Virus record (IMG/VR): IMGVR_UViG_3300032053_000330
Span: 1-31,167 of that record
Source of the DNA: a virus
Reading direction: 5' to 3' (one strand)
DNA: 31,167 bases
Shown here: positions 12,480 to 21,583 of the stretch, piece after piece
Numbering within the stretch: the stretch's first letter is position 1
Layout of the letters: every line of letters starts with the position of its first letter
The notes under the pieces: model-generated
The model's input: the letters and a program-made list of their open reading frames with translations, nothing else
Databases searched by the model: none
What the model was told of the DNA's origin: nothing
Made by a program: the position numbers and the translations under genes

Positions 12480-14894
12480 TTAACCTGTTGCTGAAAACCT
12501 AATAGTATGGTCATGTGCTGGAGCGGTTACAGCCAACAACACTCCGCAATTAGTCCATTTGCTAATAAATAATATCAAACCATCTGCCGTAGATGCACAA
12601 ACGCTTGAAGTACTTCCATTTGACCTATGACAGCTTTCGTGCCCAACGGCAGTAGCTTCACCCTCGCTATAATCAGTCGCTGCCGCAGTATAATAAGCGT
12701 GAAAAAATATTCTTTGAGGTGGAAAAGGAATTGGCACGAAATAATAAGCAGGCGATGTAGATGTTATAAAAAATTCGCTATAAAAAGAATGAGTCGGTTG
12801 TGCCATCAATAAAGTTGTTGTTGAAAGAGCTTTACCTATTTTTAAAACGTTGCCACTTGGAGCTACTGAAGTAATGCCGTAAATAGAATCTATAAAATAA
12901 TCACTGCCAGCAATTAAACTTGCTTGATTGGGATTTATACCAAATGTCTGAATTGAAATTGGTGTATCGTCGGTATCAACGGATTCAGCCGCAATGCCGA
13001 TATAATTATGGCATTGATAATCATTGGTAACGCCAGCCCGATAAACCTTTGAGGCATCTTTTATGCCAATAACAGACCAATGAGGGGTGTAAACTCCCTC
13101 GCCGAATTCCTTTGATTTTAGTTGAACATAGTTATTGCTTCCCGCTGAACCTCCGCTTATCATAATCCCGTAATTTGGATGTACGTCCAATTTCCAACAC
13201 CAGTATAAGTTGGTAATATCTATTTCTAAGTATTGTCCACTCCCAGTTAATACTCCACTACCCCAAACAACACCATCATTCGTTGGCTGGGCATTCCAGG
13301 TGATAGAACCATCTCCGCTTTCTATCCAAGTTTGTGTCACCCGATAGATATTTATTGAAGTATCGCCAACAACATTGTCCTGATAAAGTCTTAATTTAAC
13401 ACTTGAATTTATATTATAAGGTTTCAAAATGTCAAACCAAATATAACCTTTCATCTGATACCAGTCACTCCCCGAACCTTCAAAACCTATCTTTACAACC
13501 GTAGCTGTTCCATAATTTGTAGTGGGATTTCTCTGCCAAACATAAGCATCTTTGGTAATAGTCCCTTCACCATAAACTGGTTCGTCTGCTGTTTGTCCCA
13601 GACAAACTGGATTTCCAGCCACAATAGGTTCGCCAGTAAGAGTACCAGTCGTGGATTTAATGACCAAATTTCCGTTTATGAGCAGACTTGTGCCATCCCA
13701 ATTTAGATAATTTATAGCATTGCCGATATAAAGTTTAGCTACATTATCATCATCAATACCCAAAATAAATCCACTTTCAGTGTTGGTAAAATCTGTTTTA
13801 CCACTTGCGATATAGCATTGATTATAACCTTGAGATTCGCCATAAACATAGAAACAAGTATCAACGCCAGCATGATAAACCCAACCTCCTTCTCCCCCAC
13901 CGATAGCACTCCTGAAATAATTTCCTCCGTGGCTTGGTGAAGAAACATCAATTCCCAATGCGAAATCGCTTGTATCGTGAATCCCAAGAATAGAAAAAAC
14001 AATACAATATTTTGTTCCGTTGACAAGAAGATATGTTTTGTCAAAAGTAAATGTTATCAAGGTAAGACTTCCTGGAATACTTGTGGCAAGAACACCTGTT
14101 GAAACTGCTAATGCCGTCCCAGTTGGTATTGAGTCCGTACCATATGTTCCTGAGTGAGCGTAAAGTTTTGCGTAAATATAATCTCCTGCAACGGGATTCA
14201 AACTTTTAATATAAAACTTCGCACTTGATAGATAATAACCAGTAACACTACAAGCAAAACTGTTTCCACCTGCAACAAGGTCGCTGCCAGACGGAGTATC
14301 CATCCATAACAAATCGTCTTGGTTTGTTTCTGAATACGAATCAATCAAAACAGGTGAACTCCAACCTGAACTTGATGCAAGATTTATGATTTGTGAAGTA
14401 ATTGTGCCTGCGGTTAATTTTCCTACATTTAAACTATCAATATATGTTCCATTGATAACAGAACCAACACCAGTATTCAAAGTAGCCTTAATGTCAAAAG
14501 CAGTAGTTCCTATCAGATATTTTACATAAGACGCATCAGTGGCAGAACCAAAATAGAAACCAGCACTACTAATGTAATAACCAGCATTAGTAGAATCACT
14601 AATAGAAGTTTTTCCATAGGATAAATTTCCACCAATTAAAGTTATATCCTTAAATTGTGCCGTGCCATCTCCCTTGATTTGCCAACCAGTTGTGCCAGCG
14701 ACAAATCCAGTTGATTGAATATATTCTCCAACTCTAATACTACCAGCAGTTAATTTTGAAACTGAAAGATTTTCCAATTTATCACCTTCAAGTCCTAAAT
14801 CAGGAAAATAAGATTTGCTATCAGGAACTTCAAGTTCGATTGGAACTGAATCCTTTCTGTTAAAAACGGAAAATCCAAGGTCTGTTAACTGCAT
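12480..14894 (-). CDS. Modular tail fibre / receptor-binding protein
   Basis: An 804-residue multi-domain fibre. The N-terminal part contains KLTAGSIRVGEYIQSTGF and GWQIKGDGTAQFKDI, a motif frequent in the C-terminal parts of tail-tip and fibre proteins. About residues 185-350 match the choice-of-anchor R type beta-sandwich (YIKSLNPVAGDYIYAKLYAH, PTGTALAVS). About 445-600 match a DNRLRE-type domain (WQRNPTTNYGTATVVKIGFE, IYRVTQTWIESGDGSITWN). The end holds Cys/His-containing beta sequence. These modules are carbohydrate- or surface-binding in other proteins, so this is the best candidate for host recognition. It lies directly after the propeller-like tail protein, overlapping nothing. Confidence 0.7.
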   Translation of the reverse strand: MQLTDLGFSVFNRKDSVPIELEVPDSKSYFPDLGLEGDKLENLSVSKLTAGSIRVGEYIQSTGFVAGTTGWQIKGDGTAQFKDITLIGGNLSYGKTSISDSTNAGYYISSAGFYFGSATDASYVKYLIGTTAFDIKATLNTGVGSVINGTYIDSLNVGKLTAGTITSQIINLASSSGWSSPVLIDSYSETNQDDLLWMDTPSGSDLVAGGNSFACSVTGYYLSSAKFYIKSLNPVAGDYIYAKLYAHSGTYGTDSIPTGTALAVSTGVLATSIPGSLTLITFTFDKTYLLVNGTKYCIVFSILGIHDTSDFALGIDVSSPSHGGNYFRSAIGGGEGGWVYHAGVDTCFYVYGESQGYNQCYIASGKTDFTNTESGFILGIDDDNVAKLYIGNAINYLNWDGTSLLINGNLVIKSTTGTLTGEPIVAGNPVCLGQTADEPVYGEGTITKDAYVWQRNPTTNYGTATVVKIGFEGSGSDWYQMKGYIWFDILKPYNINSSVKLRLYQDNVVGDTSINIYRVTQTWIESGDGSITWNAQPTNDGVVWGSGVLTGSGQYLEIDITNLYWCWKLDVHPNYGIMISGGSAGSNNYVQLKSKEFGEGVYTPHWSVIGIKDASKVYRAGVTNDYQCHNYIGIAAESVDTDDTPISIQTFGINPNQASLIAGSDYFIDSIYGITSVAPSGNVLKIGKALSTTTLLMAQPTHSFYSEFFITSTSPAYYFVPIPFPPQRIFFHAYYTAAATDYSEGEATAVGHESCHRSNGSTSSVCASTADGLILFISKWTNCGVLLAVTAPAHDHTIRFSATG

Positions 14895-14895
14895 T

Positions 14896-16596
14896 TTATT
14901 TTTTTATTTCATCAACTAATATACCAACAGAAAGTCCAAAAAATGACCAATAGGGATTCTTGCCCATTTCTGTCCCCTCGAACTGCAAAAAATTCCCTTT
15001 TTCTGGATTTACCTTCATATTTTCATTGATGTATTTTTTTAGTTGCCCAATTTCCTTGTACTCAGTTATTGAACGAGTATTGTTATCAACCACTCTGGCT
15101 TTTAAGAATAATCCCATTGCACGGTCGGCATAAGCGATAACAGATACAACATCTTTTGAAATTTGTGGAGAACCCAAGTCGAACGCTTTTGTTTCAAACC
15201 AAGAGTGAATTGGTTGTCCTGTGTCATTAACATCAACATAGGCATCAGCATAATATCTGGTTGAATCTGTATATTTGCTTTGAGCCCAAACCATACCAGT
15301 GGTTGAACCAGTATAAAGTTGTAAAGAACCAGAATTATTGTAGGCAGTCATTGCCGTGATATTATTATAAAGTTCTTCTATTCTCCAAGTTTTAGTTGGG
15401 ATATTATAAACAATCCGAGTGTTAGTAAATGTAATTCCATTGACGGTTACTGTTCCAACATAAAGATAATATTCTTCATCAACCACTTCGGCAAAGAAAT
15501 TACTCGGAGTTCCTGCCTTGATAAAATCTATTACCCGACCAGCGATATTTTCTGGTCTGCCAGAAGTTGATTGCCAAACACCATCTCTATTCGCCCATAT
15601 CATATAAGCACCAGAGTTTTTTATAGTTCGGTGATTTGAACAACCGACATCCCATACTTTCTTTTTCTCGCTTTGATTATATTGATAAGCAGAATAATTT
15701 GTAAAAACAACTAATCTATCCCAATTCTCTCCCAAACCAGTAATTGATTCCGAATAATCTACATCTATAAAATCAGTAGCAACAGTCCAACTAATATCGC
15801 CAGCAGTAGGAACGGAAGAATAATAAACACGATATGGATAGGCAGTAGCAGTAATATAACAATTTGCCACATATAATCTATCTCTATATCTTTTGATATA
15901 CTTGCCTTGCGGCATATTGGTACATCTATCAGTTGTTGAAAAAGTTGTACCAGTTAAAGTTCCTTTTGGTAAAAATACTCCGTCAGTAGAATCATAACCA
16001 ACGATAAAACAATAGCCAATAAAATCTTCCATTTCAGTTACACAATCTTCAAAAGCATTATAGGTTGTACTAACATTAATGTCAGTCCAAGTTTGTTCAA
16101 TGGTTTTACCAATTGCTTGAGTATAGGTTAAGTTTTGAGTAAGGGTTATACTTACGCCAGCCTGAATTGTATCAATTACTTTAGTTTCTTCTGTCGCAGT
16201 GCCTTTGCCAATTATTACCGAATCTCCAACAATATATCCAGTGGTCGTTGTAGTAGATACAACCTTTTGACCAGAAGCGGAAGAAGTGGTTACAGTAGAA
16301 GAAACATTAGTAAAATACTTCAATGTTAAATTAGTCCCAGCAGAATTATTTATAGTCGCTAATATCTTTTGAGTTGAAGCGGTTTGTCTAAAATTATGAA
16401 GTCCAGTAATTGATTTATTAGCAACTAAAGTATCACCGATTTTATAGTAGCCGAGCCGTTTGGTTATTGCTCCGTATTTATAACTAATCTGGCAGTTATC
16501 GAGCATCGACAACTCGTTATCATTAATCAAAAATGGAGATGTGGCAGTCTGAAGCCCACCCAAAAATTGTAGAAAATTAAATGTTTGAATTGCCAT
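14896..16596 (-). CDS. Beta-propeller-like tail (nozzle/stabilisation) protein
   Basis: A 566-residue beta-rich protein. Its start (FLGGLQTATSPFLINDNELS, then MLDNCQISYKYGAITKRLGY) has the GGL...P..L.dnE....N....yGa...R.G pattern typical of podovirus tail-nozzle or stabilisation proteins built as beta-propellers. Later blade-like stretches include YKRYRDRLYVANCYI-type and MIWANRDGVWQSTSGR sequences. It probably forms the distal tail tube through which DNA exits. It sits between the putative adaptor (16599-18026) and the fibre (12480-14894), separated by one or two bases on each side. The family name is inferred from the pattern rather than from a search. Confidence 0.6.
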   Translation of the reverse strand: MAIQTFNFLQFLGGLQTATSPFLINDNELSMLDNCQISYKYGAITKRLGYYKIGDTLVANKSITGLHNFRQTASTQKILATINNSAGTNLTLKYFTNVSSTVTTSSASGQKVVSTTTTTGYIVGDSVIIGKGTATEETKVIDTIQAGVSITLTQNLTYTQAIGKTIEQTWTDINVSTTYNAFEDCVTEMEDFIGYCFIVGYDSTDGVFLPKGTLTGTTFSTTDRCTNMPQGKYIKRYRDRLYVANCYITATAYPYRVYYSSVPTAGDISWTVATDFIDVDYSESITGLGENWDRLVVFTNYSAYQYNQSEKKKVWDVGCSNHRTIKNSGAYMIWANRDGVWQSTSGRPENIAGRVIDFIKAGTPSNFFAEVVDEEYYLYVGTVTVNGITFTNTRIVYNIPTKTWRIEELYNNITAMTAYNNSGSLQLYTGSTTGMVWAQSKYTDSTRYYADAYVDVNDTGQPIHSWFETKAFDLGSPQISKDVVSVIAYADRAMGLFLKARVVDNNTRSITEYKEIGQLKKYINENMKVNPEKGNFLQFEGTEMGKNPYWSFFGLSVGILVDEIKK

Positions 16597-16598
16597 AT

Positions 16599-18026
16599 TT
16601 ATATTTCTTCAAAATCATAATAAGTTCCAGATTCTAACATTGGTGCTTTATTACTTTTTGCTTCTGAAAATAATTGTAATCTAAAATCATCCATCCATCG
16701 TTTTGCTTCATCAAGATTACCCTTTCTCGCTTCAATTTTAGAAGCTAAAAAGGTTTGGGCGGTATAGGTAAATGGAATTTCCGTATTGTCGGAAAAATCT
16801 GATAGACGAGTTAATTTTTTTAAATATCTAATCTTTAATTTATATCCAACATAATCAGTTTCAACTGGAACATTTAATTTAATATAACCAGCATCAATCG
16901 TATATTTTTCTGGCAAACCAGGAGTTACACCTTGCCAAACGGAATCGCCTGCGATATGAGCGTGAGTAGTTCCAGTGCATCCACTCAACACACCAGTAGT
17001 TTCCGTATTAGCGGTATAGGCAACTGTATCTGAGCCCACATAGACTGAACCAGATTCAGAAAACTCATAAGAATCCGTGAGGGTTATAGAAGTTGCTAAT
17101 GCTAAAGAATTGGCGGCAAGTGTAGTTTGAACCCAATTTTCAGTTTCTTCATCAAACTCGTCTATGTCAATATAAGATAATGGATTATTACCTATTTTAA
17201 CTGCTTGAATTGCCTGTATTGTATTAGTATATTTTGGTGAATAGGTAAGTCCAGATAAGGCATATTTATATTCATTTTCGGTTAGGGCAAGTGAAGTTTC
17301 ATTATAAACCATTTCAAAATCCCAATCTTTCAAAATACCATTTTCATCTGTAAAATGAGTAACCGAATCTTGCCAGTTATTCAACTCTCTCATTAAAAAC
17401 TCTTTTGAAATCTTGCCACCCATTTCCGTATTGGTAACATCAAGTGCGGACTGAATTAAATCTTGGGCGGAAGTATTGCTTAAACCAGTTGAGGCGACAT
17501 AATCAGATGCCGAACTTGAAGTTGTGCCATCTGTAAAAACAACATAATAATAAGCATAGGTAGTATCAGTAGAAATCAGGGTATATTCGGTATATGGTCT
17601 ATTCCACTGAATCATTACCGCATCTGCTATTGGAGTTGTAATCGCATCAACCGAAGCAATTAAAGTTCCAGTACCACCATCAGTAGCCGCACCATAAATC
17701 TTAATTCCCCTTTCGTAAATCTTGGTGACTGGTGTGTCAATTTCGTGTGAAAACTTTGTAGAATTGGTAATCGTTATTGAAATTCCTCTTATTACAGTAC
17801 CATTGACATCACACTCTTCAGTTTTGCCATCACCAACTTCACCCATAATAAACCAGTCGTCATCTGAAAAGAAATTATTATCAACTACTGATAAAGCAGT
17901 TCCTACCGCTGTAAAAGTAGAAACAACATAAGTCCTTGTCAAATCAGATAAATTTGGATGTGCAATTTTTATAGTACTACCACTTATACTTATTATACTT
18001 GGTTTTCTTAACACCTTACTTGTCAT
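16599..18026 (-). CDS. Putative head-tail or tail adaptor structural protein
   Basis: A 475-residue protein. The first two-thirds are beta-rich with Thr/Ser/Gly-rich sequence. About residues 185-250 are helical (SAQDLIQSALDVTNTEMGGK, ELNNWQDSV). The C-terminus (TAQTFLASKIEARKGNLDEA, KRWMDDFRLQLFSEAK) has the helical shape seen at the end of tail-adaptor proteins. A middle segment (VYVGSDTVAYTANTETTGVL, then SGCTGTT) is like small repeats in structural proteins. It directly precedes the propeller-like nozzle protein. The leader is AATAAAATAAATTT. The role is inferred from order and architecture; a baseplate or fibre-attachment protein is an alternative. Confidence 0.5.
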   Translation of the reverse strand: MTSKVLRKPSIISISGSTIKIAHPNLSDLTRTYVVSTFTAVGTALSVVDNNFFSDDDWFIMGEVGDGKTEECDVNGTVIRGISITITNSTKFSHEIDTPVTKIYERGIKIYGAATDGGTGTLIASVDAITTPIADAVMIQWNRPYTEYTLISTDTTYAYYYVVFTDGTTSSSASDYVASTGLSNTSAQDLIQSALDVTNTEMGGKISKEFLMRELNNWQDSVTHFTDENGILKDWDFEMVYNETSLALTENEYKYALSGLTYSPKYTNTIQAIQAVKIGNNPLSYIDIDEFDEETENWVQTTLAANSLALATSITLTDSYEFSESGSVYVGSDTVAYTANTETTGVLSGCTGTTHAHIAGDSVWQGVTPGLPEKYTIDAGYIKLNVPVETDYVGYKLKIRYLKKLTRLSDFSDNTEIPFTYTAQTFLASKIEARKGNLDEAKRWMDDFRLQLFSEAKSNKAPMLESGTYYDFEEI

Positions 18027-18084
18027 AAATTTATTTTATTTGTCTAATCTATCTTCAATCTACGGACTATATTAACCACCCTGA

Positions 18085-18333
18085 TTATTTTCTAAAAACT
18101 AATGTAAGGATTACTCCGAATAAAGTTAAAAGCCCAGTCAATAAAGTAGTTATAAAAAACCAAAGTATCTTATCAAACTTGCTATCTATCTTAGTATCAA
18201 GTTCGTCTATTTTAGTATAAATAGCAGTGATATGATTTTTAAGGTCAAGTTTTATTTCTTGAATGTCCCCACAGGAATCTTCCTGACGCTGTTCAATTCT
18301 TGCTACTTTTTCTTCTGGTGTTTCGTGTGTCAT
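18085..18333 (-). CDS. XhlA-like coiled-coil membrane protein
   Basis: An 82-residue protein with an N-terminal coiled coil (KVARIEQRQEDSCGDIQEIK, YTKIDELDTKIDSKFDKI) followed by one transmembrane segment at about residues 57-79 (LWFFITTLLTGLLTLFGVIL) and a basic end (FRK). This is the layout of XhlA/haemolysin-type phage proteins, which assist holins. Here it lies in the tail-gene region, far from the lysis cassette, so it may instead anchor a virion component during entry. No enzymatic motif is expected or seen. Confidence 0.65.
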   Translation of the reverse strand: MTHETPEEKVARIEQRQEDSCGDIQEIKLDLKNHITAIYTKIDELDTKIDSKFDKILWFFITTLLTGLLTLFGVILTLVFRK

Positions 18334-18343
18334 AATAAAATAT

Positions 18344-18436
18344 TTATTGTTTAAATACTACTCTCCAAGTTTTTGGCTGCTCAGGGGTTTCGTGTATGTC
18401 TGTCCCTGTTAAATCTTTGTGATATACATTACTCAT
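18344..18436 (-). CDS. 30-aa mini-protein with HKDLTGTDIHE motif
   Basis: ATG at 18436 opens a 30-codon frame with the stretch YHKDLTGTDIHETPEQPKTW, ending TAA at 18344. The H.dLTG.D.He motif recurs near the N-terminus of phage virion and fibre-associated proteins, which supports real coding. It fills the gap between the 241-aa structural protein and the XhlA-like gene, leaving 23 and 10 bases. Function unknown; it may be a small virion or fibre-attachment peptide. Confidence 0.55.
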   Translation of the reverse strand: MSNVYHKDLTGTDIHETPEQPKTWRVVFKQ

Positions 18437-18459
18437 TTGATTTTATATTTAATTGATAT

Positions 18460-19185
18460 TTATTCAAAAGTATCGCCTATATTAATCTGAGTTGCTGTGA
18501 CTGTTTTCCACGAATCACCTATATTAATTTTTATTTCAGAAACATCTTTCCACACATCAGAAATGTTAATCTGCATATTAAATCCAGTTATTTTTAAATC
18601 TTCAATATAACCATCTGATGTTGGTGCTCCCCCATTATTAAAACTGGTGGGTGCTAATAAATATCTATGGTCTCTTTTGGCGGTATGTAAAGTAACGGAA
18701 AGGGTATCAATCAAATTAATATGTGCAGCATCGCTATAAATATAAGTATAAAATGTGCCATAAGTTCCGACAGATTCATCTCTTTTTACTCTTATGTAAT
18801 AAAGAGTATCCAACTCAAATGTTGTATAGCTATCTGAATATACATTTCCACCATCACACTCAATAGCATAATAAGTCCGAGTTCCACCATTATTCATTAC
18901 AAGATTACATAAAAAATAGTGAGTTCCAGTTGTAACCAATGTACTATAATCTCCCAAATCTATTCCCATCATCCAGGGACACATAAACCCTACAGAAGTC
19001 TGATTATCAAGATAAAAAGTAAATTCTTGGGTAAAATCGCCATCAAAATAATCTGCTGAAAAATCTTTATACAAATAACAAGTTTCCGCACAGGTTAATC
19101 CAGCAAAAGTAGATGTATTCGTATCTTGGGATAAATGATTATTTGTATCTACTTCTGTATAAGTAGTAAAATCTTGAACAGCCAT
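18460..19185 (-). CDS. Beta-sandwich virion protein with C-terminal repeats
   Basis: A 241-residue protein of mostly beta sequence resembling a concanavalin/LamG-type jelly roll (FTQEFTFYLDNQTSVGF, YYIRVKRDESVGTYGTFY, GYIEDLKITGF). After residue 203 come three short tandem repeats of the form xINIxDxW-x-V: QINISDVWKDV, KINIGDSWKTV and QINIGDTFE. The fold suits glycan binding at the particle surface. It directly follows the 427-aa fibre-like gene by 1 base. A minor structural or receptor-contact role is inferred. Confidence 0.6.
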   Translation of the reverse strand: MAVQDFTTYTEVDTNNHLSQDTNTSTFAGLTCAETCYLYKDFSADYFDGDFTQEFTFYLDNQTSVGFMCPWMMGIDLGDYSTLVTTGTHYFLCNLVMNNGGTRTYYAIECDGGNVYSDSYTTFELDTLYYIRVKRDESVGTYGTFYTYIYSDAAHINLIDTLSVTLHTAKRDHRYLLAPTSFNNGGAPTSDGYIEDLKITGFNMQINISDVWKDVSEIKINIGDSWKTVTATQINIGDTFE

Positions 19186-19186
19186 A

Positions 19187-20470
19187 TTAGGCGGTATATT
19201 TTATAAATAAAGTTCCTTCGGTTGTCGTATTGGCGGCAGGTGGGTCACCTGTGCCGTAGCAAACATTCACCAGCATATCAGTTGCTGCTGTGCCGTGGTC
19301 AGATGCTTCCATATTGGCTACCAGAGAACCAGCGACAACGGCTGCGGCAGGAAGTCCTGTGCAGTTAGTCAAAATGCCAGAAGTCGGTGTTCCCAATAAA
19401 GGAGTAATTAAAGTTGGAGAAGTATTATAAACTAATTTATCTGTTCCAGTTTCATCCGAAATAACTCCAGCCAATTCTGCAGAAGTTGTAGCGGCAAAAG
19501 CGGAAAGTTTATCAGTTAATAGTGCAAAAGATGATGAATGTAAATTATCAAGCAAATCAGCATTTAAATTAGTATTTAAAGTGGTTGAAGTGCAAGCATA
19601 GGGAGAGGTGCCAGTCGCCACGCTTGAAATAAAATTAGCAGAAGTAAAAGTATAAATACCAGTATTCGCATTAGCAGTCGCACCAGAATAAGGAACAAAG
19701 ATATTTTTTAATTCCACTGATGGAATATCAATCGAAACGCGTGAATCAACCGTTCCACCAACTGTTATATTATAGGTTACAGAAACTCCACCACCAGATA
19801 CATCAACTTCCCAATAAATAACAAGTCTATCTGAAAAATCGCCAGTTAAAGCAAAATCAGATACTAAAATAGCGTGAGGATTTATGATTTGAGGAGCCGA
19901 AGAAGAGGTTGCCGTGATAAGAATATCCTCAGAAGTCATTATTAAATTTTCAGTTCCAGCCGCAACTCTCTGATACATTTTCCATCTCGCTGTTACTACT
20001 TTGCCAGTCGTAACTCCTCCCTTATAAACGTGGGTGTGAGATTCGTAAATGCCAGCATAAAGAGTAGCTAACGCAGGAGAGGCAATCGGGGTTATAAATT
20101 TGAGAACAGTTTGGTTATTTCCATTTGTTAAAGCCGCAGTCGTAACAGTTCCAGTCGCAGACCGAGTATCGTCCATGATATAATAAATTCCACCAAGAGT
20201 ATCGGCAGTAGCAGAGTAATATTCAATTAATTCTTGAGATTGAACTGCTAAATCAACATAGTTTTTTGTAGCGGCGTCTTGACCACTCACTGGGTCTAAG
20301 ACACTTGTAATCAAAGATGAACCAGCGTCTAAACCTAAATCAAATACTGGTATTCCACCAATAATAGTTTGCGGAGTAGTTTGGTCAAGTTTAAGATAAC
20401 CCGATAAATCCTCAACGGATGTTTGGTCAAGTTTACCAGTATGAAAATTATATTTCCAAGATATAGACAT
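19187..20470 (-). CDS. Fibre-like virion protein
   Basis: A 427-residue protein. The N-terminal part (YLKLDQTTPQTIIGGIP, DPVSGQDAATKNYVD) and the block LLGTPTSGILTNCTGLP near residue 360 are characteristic of phage tail-fibre repeats. Intervening sequence is beta-rich with Ser/Thr/Ala (HTHVYKGGVTTGKV). It probably forms a trimeric fibre or head fibre. It starts just 1 base beyond the 83-aa gene and precedes the LamG-like protein. Attachment to head or tail cannot be told from sequence. Confidence 0.65.
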   Translation of the reverse strand: MSISWKYNFHTGKLDQTSVEDLSGYLKLDQTTPQTIIGGIPVFDLGLDAGSSLITSVLDPVSGQDAATKNYVDLAVQSQELIEYYSATADTLGGIYYIMDDTRSATGTVTTAALTNGNNQTVLKFITPIASPALATLYAGIYESHTHVYKGGVTTGKVVTARWKMYQRVAAGTENLIMTSEDILITATSSSAPQIINPHAILVSDFALTGDFSDRLVIYWEVDVSGGGVSVTYNITVGGTVDSRVSIDIPSVELKNIFVPYSGATANANTGIYTFTSANFISSVATGTSPYACTSTTLNTNLNADLLDNLHSSSFALLTDKLSAFAATTSAELAGVISDETGTDKLVYNTSPTLITPLLGTPTSGILTNCTGLPAAAVVAGSLVANMEASDHGTAATDMLVNVCYGTGDPPAANTTTEGTLFIKYTA

Positions 20471-20471
20471 A

Positions 20472-20723
20472 TTATGATTTGGTAACGCTTATTAATTGAT
20501 TGCTTATATCGTAAGCTAAAGTTAATGTAGCAACAGTCGCACCAGTAGAGCCGCCAGTTTTATAAACAACTCCTGTTAAATTGGTTGATGTATAAGATAA
20601 AGAGATATAGTCAAAAATTGGTATTTGAAATCCTTGAATATTCTTTAATGTTCCCTCGGTTGCTGGGTCAATTAAAACTTCACTTGTATTTTCTAAATTT
20701 ATTCTTGTTGTTCTATCGCTCAT
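20472..20723 (-). CDS. Small beta-rich virion protein
   Basis: An 83-residue protein. IPIFDYISLSYTSTNLTGVV and YKTGGSTGATVATLTLAYD form strand-like segments, as in small phage proteins encoded beside fibres. I recognise the general pattern (GVVYKTGGS, then ATLTLAYD) from phage genomes but know no assigned function. It sits 1 base before the fibre gene in the same operon and could be a fibre base or capsid-attachment piece. Confidence 0.6.
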   Translation of the reverse strand: MSDRTTRINLENTSEVLIDPATEGTLKNIQGFQIPIFDYISLSYTSTNLTGVVYKTGGSTGATVATLTLAYDISNQLISVTKS

Positions 20724-20742
20724 TTTATTTTAATTAATTTAA

Positions 20743-21567
20743 TTAATATGTAAGACCAATTTTATTATAGACCTTTTTTAACTCTTCCTCTTTTCTGAAA
20801 ATGGTTTGTTCTCTTCTAACAAGAGATAACATTTGTTCTTTTTTTATTATAATTTCTTTTTCTGCTTCTTCTAACCTTTTGTTAGATTCTAATATATCAT
20901 TTTCTATTTTCATTAATTCCAAATTTTTTTCATTCATCTCTTTGGTTAAACCAACAATAACATTATTTACATCCATTACTTTTTGTTCTTTTGTTTTAAT
21001 GTCTTCATCCTGTTGATTAATTTTTGAAGTTCCCTCTTCCAATTCTTTTGTATGAAGGTTAATCCCTCCCAACATACTTTCTATTTTATCGCCCAAGTCG
21101 GAAACATCTTTTCTTTTAGTTTCCAATTCTTTATTAAGTTGAGCAATGTCATTTTCAAGAACTACTTTAACTTTATTAAATTTATTATTTTCTTCAGTGA
21201 TATAACCCATTAAAGTTTTCTTTTCATTAGATAAAGAAACTGATTCATTTTTTATATCTTCCTTTGTTTTTTTGAGAATTTCTATTTCTATTATCAAATC
21301 TTTCTTCTGATTTTCAATATTAAAAAGAAAGTTGTCAAATTCAGATTTAGCAACTTCCAACCCTTTAATCAATTCTAATTTTTCATTAGATACTTTTTCA
21401 ATTTCTTTTTTTAATTCTTCTAATTTATCTTTTTCTTCTTTTTGTTGGTTCTGAAGATTAGAAATATTATTATCAGTATCAGAAATTTGTTTTTTAATAA
21501 CATTATACTCATTCATCACTCGACCTAATTTTTCTTTTTCATCTTTTAAACTAGTTATAATTTTCAT
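20743..21567 (-). CDS. Long coiled-coil protein
   Basis: A 274-residue protein that is almost entirely coiled coil: long runs of Glu, Lys, Asn, Leu and Ile with heptad-like spacing from residue 8 to about 262 (EEKDKLEELKKEIEKVSNEK, KRLEEAEKEIIIKKEQ). There is one cluster of Gly (MLGGINLH) near residue 165. It could form a long rod of tens of nanometres, for example a head or tail spacer. No enzymatic motif is seen. It lies between the tandem beta proteins and fibre genes, so a rod-like virion appendage is plausible; a scaffold or tape-measure role is less likely because it is short and lacks hydrophobic segments. Confidence 0.6.
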   Translation of the reverse strand: MKIITSLKDEKEKLGRVMNEYNVIKKQISDTDNNISNLQNQQKEEKDKLEELKKEIEKVSNEKLELIKGLEVAKSEFDNFLFNIENQKKDLIIEIEILKKTKEDIKNESVSLSNEKKTLMGYITEENNKFNKVKVVLENDIAQLNKELETKRKDVSDLGDKIESMLGGINLHTKELEEGTSKINQQDEDIKTKEQKVMDVNNVIVGLTKEMNEKNLELMKIENDILESNKRLEEAEKEIIIKKEQMLSLVRREQTIFRKEEELKKVYNKIGLTY

Positions 21568-21583
21568 AGGTTTATTTTATTAA

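Noticed and set aside
13739-14044. 101-codon - strand frame within the fibre gene
   Set aside because: It is an alternative frame inside a long, well-supported fibre gene, with hydrophobic composition typical of a shadow.
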